A stretch of 64,000 nucleotides of DNA from Zea mays (lineage: Eukaryota > Streptophyta > Magnoliopsida > Poales > Poaceae), in NCBI RefSeq assembly GCF_902167145.1, contig NC_050099.1, positions 15,638,434 through 15,702,433 of the forward strand, given 5' to 3'. The translations under genes were made by a program, and so were the position numbers. Below the pieces are notes generated by a model. That model did no database searches, was not told where the DNA came from, and saw only the letters and a program-made list of their open reading frames with translations. This document shows positions 58,534-64,000 of this stretch, in pieces (position 1 is the stretch's first letter; every line of letters begins with the position of its first letter).

Positions 58534-59264
58534 AATGTGAAGGATGATGATGATGCTCACATATGTGTTATGTGGTAGCATATAAATGATCTGTATGCCA
58601 TTGGAAAATATACTCGTTCCTTGTGTGTCACTGGCCCCACATGTCATACACACACAAAAATGTACCTATATGCCACTTAGTGGCACACAAGGAATGAGTA
58701 TAAAATCTGATGGCATACCAGGAATTTTTCCTACAATGTTCATATCACTTAGATTTGTTAATCTAATAAAATTAAGCTCATTGATAATTAGATTCAAACG
58801 AGAATACATATATCTAAAAAGCGCTTTTTCTTTCATTTGATCATTTTGTTTCATTTGAAAATAATCATAACTTTGTTTATCCATACAATTGCTCATGTAC
58901 TGTCATGGAGCTCATGTAATTATAATCAAATTTCATTTACTTTTGTGAGGGTGGATATTTTGGTTACAAATATCCATCCTAAAATATTCCAACAAACATT
59001 TTTTTCTGTTACACTATGATGAATTTCTTTTCCATAACTCGTGGTTGGTTTTTTTAGGATTTTTAGGGGTTCTATCCCATTGTAACTCTTCAAACAACTA
59101 AATCAATCTCTTTTATGTAGCAAGACATTCTAGCACTCCAATAGGACAAACTAGTGACATCAAAGTATGGAGGCCTAGAGGTATTCATTCGAGCTACTCT
59201 AAATACATCGGCTCAACAGTGGTGAAGCCAAAAATTCTACTTGAGCCAACTTGACTCTCCAACT
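58534..59264 (-). pseudogene. Old Sirevirus Gag relic, N-terminal part
   Basis: On the minus strand, at about 58740-58900, the reading MYSRLNLIINELNFIRLTNL and DMNIVGK matches the Sirevirus C Gag segment MYSRLNLIINELNSIGINKL / DANIVRK. Other parts are degraded. Together with 49886-50348 it forms one minus-strand element split by Tat-2. Confidence 0.78.
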
Positions 59265-60010
59265 AAAGTGACTATGATGCCTAAGAGAGAGAGAGAGAGA
59301 GAGGTGAACTAGGCAACTTATACCTCTAGTTCACAAACTACGACCTCTACTTTTTTCCTAGCCAAAACCTTTGTAAATATAAAATATCTATATGTGCAAC
59401 TAGGATTTTGATTGTGTATGTTGCTCTCTATCGGAAAGAGTTATGCAACCTAGATTTTAAACCTATCAGCTAGCATAACAACTAAGATGGAGAGGTAAAG
59501 CATACAATGAAGGTGCACAACATAAATATGGAAGCTAAAAAGCGATAGAGATACAAACTTCTGTCTGATGACACGAGTATTTTTATGAGGTATCGAGAAG
59601 CATGCAAGCTCTCCCTAGTCCTTATTGGAGCCCCTCATAAGGATGCCCATGAAAGGGCCAAGATTCTAGCGAGGTAACTCTATTGATAGCCCATGAACCT
59701 TTTCAACACGTAATTGGATCTCCCATATGGCCTCTCCTCAACCGTTCATCACTACTTTAGTATTGAGTTTCTAGTTTAAACTTTGCAGGCCTTGTTCCCT
59801 TTAGTACAAAGCGGTGGCTACACCACTAACACAATTGGTGTGATCTCACAAAACTACAAGCCCCTTGGAGTATAGTTTCAATGATGCACGTGAGCACCTG
59901 CAAACTTCAACACTAGGTCCTAGAGTAATCGCTATATGTGGTGGTCTAACTAATCTAAGCCCTTCGCAAAGCACCTATACTAATCATCGAATGATTCTTA
60001 GCGCTGTTTT
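59265..60010 (-). repeat. Old Sirevirus-type LTR relic (5' LTR)
   Basis: It begins near GATGCCTAAGAGAGAG (complement of the U5 end) with a (GA)n run at 59284-59303. It shares long diverged blocks with 48489-49250 (AAAACCTTTGTAA..ATAAA.TATCTATATGTGCAAC, ACAAACTTCT, CTTATTGGA). The outer limit is unclear. Confidence 0.65.
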
Positions 60011-60525
60011 TGCATAATTCCAATCCTTGAGCACTTGTGAGTTTTTGCACTTTACCCCCAAATTGCTCCACAAAACTTGAAAACCTCCAAATATAAAAGT
60101 TGCTTAGTTTTTGTTACTCTACTACTTTGATATATACACTTTTGGCCAAAAGTGATTAGAATTTGAAATAACCTATAAGGCACTAGTTAGGGTTTTTGGA
60201 CTCCAAACTAGGGTTTTGGGTGTCCCAAGGTACTTTCAAGTGCTTAACCTCTCCAAATTCCAAATCATTATTTTTTAAAACATGTCTACCAAACTTGGCA
60301 AGACCACTCCCCTGTGCTTAAAACATAAGGTCACATACTACTAGTCCTTGAGAGATTTACCCCTACCTAGATTTAAGGATCCCTTTACCATACCATATAC
60401 TCAAGCAAGCATCACATCACATGTTTTGTTTTGAAATTTTAGCTTGGTGAATGCATTCTAGGTGTATCACAACAAGGTAATGTCAGTGCATATGATGCCA
60501 ATGCCAAAGTTTTAGTTCTCGTAAC
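60011..60525. other. Unassigned, possibly rest of the relic LTR
   Basis: AT-rich sequence with no gene. It may be the U3 part of the relic LTR, but I cannot align it to the left copy. Confidence 0.35.
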
Positions 60526-60856
60526 ACTAGAGGTGTTACAACTGTCATGTCACTCCATTTATAACAAACATCTTGTCACAAAATTACCATATAGCAATGA
60601 TTCAATGTTATACTCTTGTAACGTTTTTAGCCTCGTTCATGACAATTTAGAGCATCATAAATTTTATGACGAATACATTTTCGTCACTACATTTGTGACG
60701 ATTTTTTTTTGCTTCTCATCAAAAAAGTTTCTTTAACATACACCTTCTATGACGATGACTATTCGTCACGAAGTCATCACAACAGCAAAGATTATGACAA
60801 AACACCTCTTATTTACGATGTAACGAGAATGTCATAGATCACATATGTTGTAGTGG
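60526..60856. mobile_element. Possible CACTA-like mini-element
   Basis: The right end ...ATGTTGTAGTG (60846-60856) is the complement of CACTACAACAT. The interior has many TGACGA/TCGTCA motifs. The left end CACTAGAGGTG is a weak match and no 3-bp TSD agrees, so borders are doubtful. Confidence 0.35.
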
Positions 60857-61404
60857 CTGCTGGAGATAGGCTAAGGGAGTGAGATACTGCCTTGGTAGGC
60901 ACCTGATGCTTCCCTAGTATTTTCATCATGTATAATTTATTGCAAACACCGGTACTTGGCAATGGACATGTAAACATGATGTAACACTAATTTTGTTGAT
61001 CTAGGGGTTTTGCAAGATCTCTATAAAAAGTCTGTCAGCATTTATCCTATGTGGCAAAGAATTAAAACAGCTATAGATCTTAGTGCTACTATAAACCTGG
61101 AGTAAGCCTATACGCAAAAATCAAGGTGGTACAAAGAGGGTATGTAATTATTAAAAACAACTATATATATCTACATAGAAACATCATTGCAAAAATTTAC
61201 TATAGTACGATATATATAGATGACATGAACATTGCTCTAGAGTATGCCATCTACACCAGTGTGGTTGCTCTAATGCAGCTCCGCAGCAAGTTCTATTTCA
61301 AATCCTCGGCTTTTCCCAACCGAGCTGGGACCACGAAGAGAATTTATGGCTGACATCATACCATAGGCATTTAGGCTGCAAACTTAAGCTGACCTGCTTG
61401 TCCT
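60857..61404. other. Intergenic, nothing recognised
   Basis: No supported gene or repeat. Confidence 0.5.
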
Positions 61405-61407
61405 TAA

Positions 61408-61535
61408 GGGCTTGTTTGGGAGGAAGAGTAATGGAGAGGATTGAAGGGGTTAGAATACCCCACTATTCAATTTTAAATAGTGAGGAATTCTAACACCCTC
61501 AATTCCCTTCATTCCACTTGCTCCCAAACAAGCCC
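61408..61535. mobile_element. Tourist-like MITE (128 bp)
   Basis: Inverted ends GGGCTTGTTTGGGAG / CTCCCAAACAAGCCC are perfect over 15 bp and flanked by TAA (61405-61407 and 61536-61538). It fits a PIF/Harbinger-type MITE. An inner ATTTAAAAT-like palindrome lies at the centre. Confidence 0.87.
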
Positions 61536-61837
61536 TAAGCTACTAACTGGAGACATGGAGAAAAGGGGCGGCTTGTGCAACAAGACATGCCCTCGCCGTG
61601 GGCTATCACGTTGGATCGGAGCCTAAGCCAGCAAGTTGATATCTTCACATCAGTGCGGCCCAGCCCACTTGCCCAGCACAGGCGCAAAAATACTTGCTAG
61701 GATACGGGTACGAGGCACATTTCGCTGGTTACACGAAGAGCGCACGGTTCCTTATTTTACATTACTCCAATAAGGTTATTACAAGCATCCGAACTTTTTC
61801 CCAACAACCATACATACATTTATTTCTGCTGTGATCA
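61536..61837 (-). other. 3' UTR and downstream of SKIP16-type gene
   Basis: Downstream of the stop on the minus strand; the 3' UTR must lie in its right part. I see no clear polyadenylation signal. Confidence 0.5.
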
Positions 61838-63457
61838 TCAGAAGATGTATTCTGGCACATCAAGAGGGAAAGGCGCCACCATGACTTCGAACGGCTTCCC
61901 TTCAGGTCGGCTCAACCTTGCAAAGAGAAGCAAGACCAACAAATGACAAACAGTGAGGCCTACAAAACATTACAGCATCTCTAACCAGTAGATTTACAGA
62001 ATGGAGGTGACAGGATCCACATAAACATAACTTCTCTAGATAATATAAATCAGAACATACTTGCCCGGCACAAACGAAAAAGAGCCCTCCACAGATCCTG
62101 GTACTTGGGGCAGTGGCGTGCAACTCTCGTAGACAAACTCATCCTCACCAGGTAACAGTAGAGGATACTGCACGAGATATGTTGATCAGGCACATTACCT
62201 AATCACCTTTCAAAGGAAACTGTAGTCAGTAACGGGAAAAAAAAAACTAGTTCTGTTCCTCCCCAGGATACCTCTCCAATAACCCCTCCTCCGCTCACAT
62301 CAGAAACAACCCTGTCACACGATCTGATGGTCCAGTGGCGGGAGCAAAGCTGGCAGGAAGAATAGTACACGCCACCTAGCATGCATGCCTCTGGAACTGA
62401 CATGCGAATTGAGTAAGTGAACATAAATTTTTCCCCAGGCCTCCCAGGATGTTCTGGCACAAAGACAGCAGATGAGCGTACCTATTGGTATCAGATATGT
62501 CAGACCAAGGCTCAAGAAATCATCCATGGGAATGGTCTACAGTATGCAGTACTATAGCCATGGCAAAATTAGCTAATGTAGAGAAAATCTGAGCAGTCCA
62601 AACAGTGGTTACAAACACAATCTGGGTACTCAAAAAACCAAATGTGGTACTACTGAATGACTAGATGACTGTGTAGGAAATGGAGAAAGTTATGACACGT
62701 GCAACTAAATGACTAGATAACTGTCTATGAAGTGAAGAATTACCACCTTAATGCCATTTGTAACAGCTGAACTGCATGATGGAGGTGCTTCTGGATATAA
62801 GCTGATATATCTCGATGCCATCAGCATACGGGTCTTGATCATGCCACTCTGTAAACGCCTAAGGTGTTCTTCTAACCACAGGAGTAGTCCATCTTGTGCT
62901 AGATCATTACCTGCTGGCTTTATCAATGCTTTGGGCACACAGGGAAGCATTCCTCCTATCGGTAAGTTGTATGTACCAACATAAAGTTCACCATTTGAGC
63001 AATCTAGAAGAAATGTTTTCGGATGAAACCATGAAGTTGCCACTACAATGAATTTGCGCCCATGAAATACATCAGGGAACTCCCGATAGAAGTCCTTCGT
63101 CTCTTCAACTATTTGCTCAAGCGGTGACAAATGCACATTCACCCAATGATCATAAAACGCATAGCCCCCAATCAATCCATAAGTGGAAATGCTTTTATTT
63201 GTGTCATGGTCCTCACTAAAAGGCAGTTGAGCATTGCAAAAGCGATACAACAGCTTTGTGGGCATAGGGAGCTTGAAACCAAGATCATCCTCTGCTGACT
63301 TTAATTGAGCTTCAGAAACACCTTCGCATAACGTTTTGTATGCCTCAGGAAAGTTTTCAGACAACCAAGTTTTCATTGAAGTCCAGAATTGTCTCACTCT
63401 CTTTACCATAGGTAGAGGGTACATGCCAAAAGACTCCGACCAAACTTTATATGCAAC
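61838..63457 (-). CDS. SKIP16: SKIP16-type F-box protein, 3' exons (SMI1/KNR4-like and ApaG domains)
   Basis: Minus-strand exons: 63457-62747 (acceptor TTTTCAG), 62481-62272, 62167-62061 and 61916-61838, with the stop at 61838-61840. Joins keep one frame: ...TNGIK/VRSSAV..., ...GVIGE/YPLLLPGEDEF..., ...VPGK/LSRPEG. The large exon encodes a SMI1/KNR4 (SUKH)-like domain (SEAQLKSAEDDLGFKLP, GLIGGYAFYD). The last three encode an ApaG domain (FTYSIRM, GGVYYSSCQLCSRHWTIRSCD, GEDEFVYESCTPL) ending EVMVAPFPLDVPEYIF. This pairing is that of plant SKIP16, an F-box protein that binds SKP1-like ASK proteins in SCF ubiquitin ligases. The N-terminal F-box exon would lie right of the window. The first donor reads GTGGTA rather than GTAAGT. 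Confidence 0.9.
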
Positions 63458-64000
63458 CTGAAAACAGAATGAATTTTGATATAACGAACCAACACTTACA
63501 AGGAATTTAGAATTGTACACCATATGATTTCCCTTCACTTGTTCTTTTTTGAAGTACTATGATATACAGCAAATAAATGGGGTGAAACAAAACCAAGCAT
63601 TTGCAATAGACTACAAATAGTTGGTGCTCCAAAAAAGAATCTGGATGCTCCTAAAAGATCATGCATGAAATATTCGCAGGTGAATACTGCTTGTCAAACA
63701 TGCTTAGTTGCTCACTTGGGTAGCCAAATGCCTTTTGATGCTTGGCTCAACTATCTTGCTTCTGAGAATTTCACATATATGGGAAGACACACATCAAACA
63801 ACACTGAGCAATAGGTTCAACCGTTCAAGTGTAAGTGCTTAACAAGATGTAACTGAAACATGCATTTACCCAGCATCACACATAACAATGTATAAGTCGG
63901 CTAGAATGTGTCCAACACATATGAAATTTTGTGTTATACAATATGAATTCGCATTCTGATATATGCTTTATCAACTATTTTAGCAGGACCATACTTATGC
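63458..64000 (-). other. Intron of SKIP16-type gene to window edge
   Basis: AT-rich with no exon that I can support. It ends at the acceptor CTGTTTTCAG (63458-63467). The upstream exon with the F-box lies outside the window. Confidence 0.75.

Noticed and set aside
60526..60856. Complete CACTA mini-element
   Set aside because: Only the right end is convincing; the left end and TSD do not match, so it is listed as a low-confidence feature and not as a finding.

Overview
The window looks like a gene-poor stretch of a large grass genome, most likely maize (Zea). The grounds are Sirevirus-type Copia elements whose LTRs carry the CACCGGAC(A/T)GTCCGGTG palindrome, Tat-clade Gypsy elements with an extra antisense gene, a CACTA element with CTTTGCCGAGTG subterminal repeats, a MULE relic, hAT-like and Tourist-like MITEs, and two ordinary intron-rich plant genes. 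I saw no rRNA, tRNA or CRISPR array, and no bacterial or organellar genes.

Left part (1-24616) is a nest of transposons. The oldest layer is the right end of a CACTA element (23457-24616). Sirevirus A (plus strand, 5' part outside the window) sits in it; only its reverse transcriptase/RNase H tail, 3' non-coding region and 3' LTR are seen. Sirevirus A is in turn split by Sirevirus B (1-9322, minus strand, young, gag and pol both open) and by the Gypsy element Tat-1 (11491-22829). Tat-1 has broken gag and pol genes on the plus strand and a five-exon gene on the opposite strand with its own TATA box.

Middle part (24617-36094) holds MITEs, an LTR-like fragment and a complete eight-exon gene for EMC10, an ER membrane protein complex subunit (28223-34538).

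Right part (36095-61535): a MULE transposase relic on the minus strand is split by Sirevirus C, an unusual array with three LTRs and no pol. Sirevirus C's last LTR is itself interrupted by a small LTR element with one open 375-codon frame. Next comes an old minus-strand Sirevirus relic, split by the Gypsy element Tat-2 (50349-58533; TSD AATGT). Tat-2 has lost gag but keeps a nearly open pol and a spliced antisense gene. The window ends with the 3' exons of a SKIP16-type F-box gene carrying SMI1/KNR4-like and ApaG domains (61838-63457, minus strand).

The most interesting biology is the antisense, intron-containing, TATA-driven gene found in both Tat elements. Because it runs against the genomic RNA, its introns would escape removal during retrotransposition. 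Extra antisense ORFs are known in the Tat lineage; the exon structures here are read from the sequence. All divergence figures are by-eye mismatch counts.
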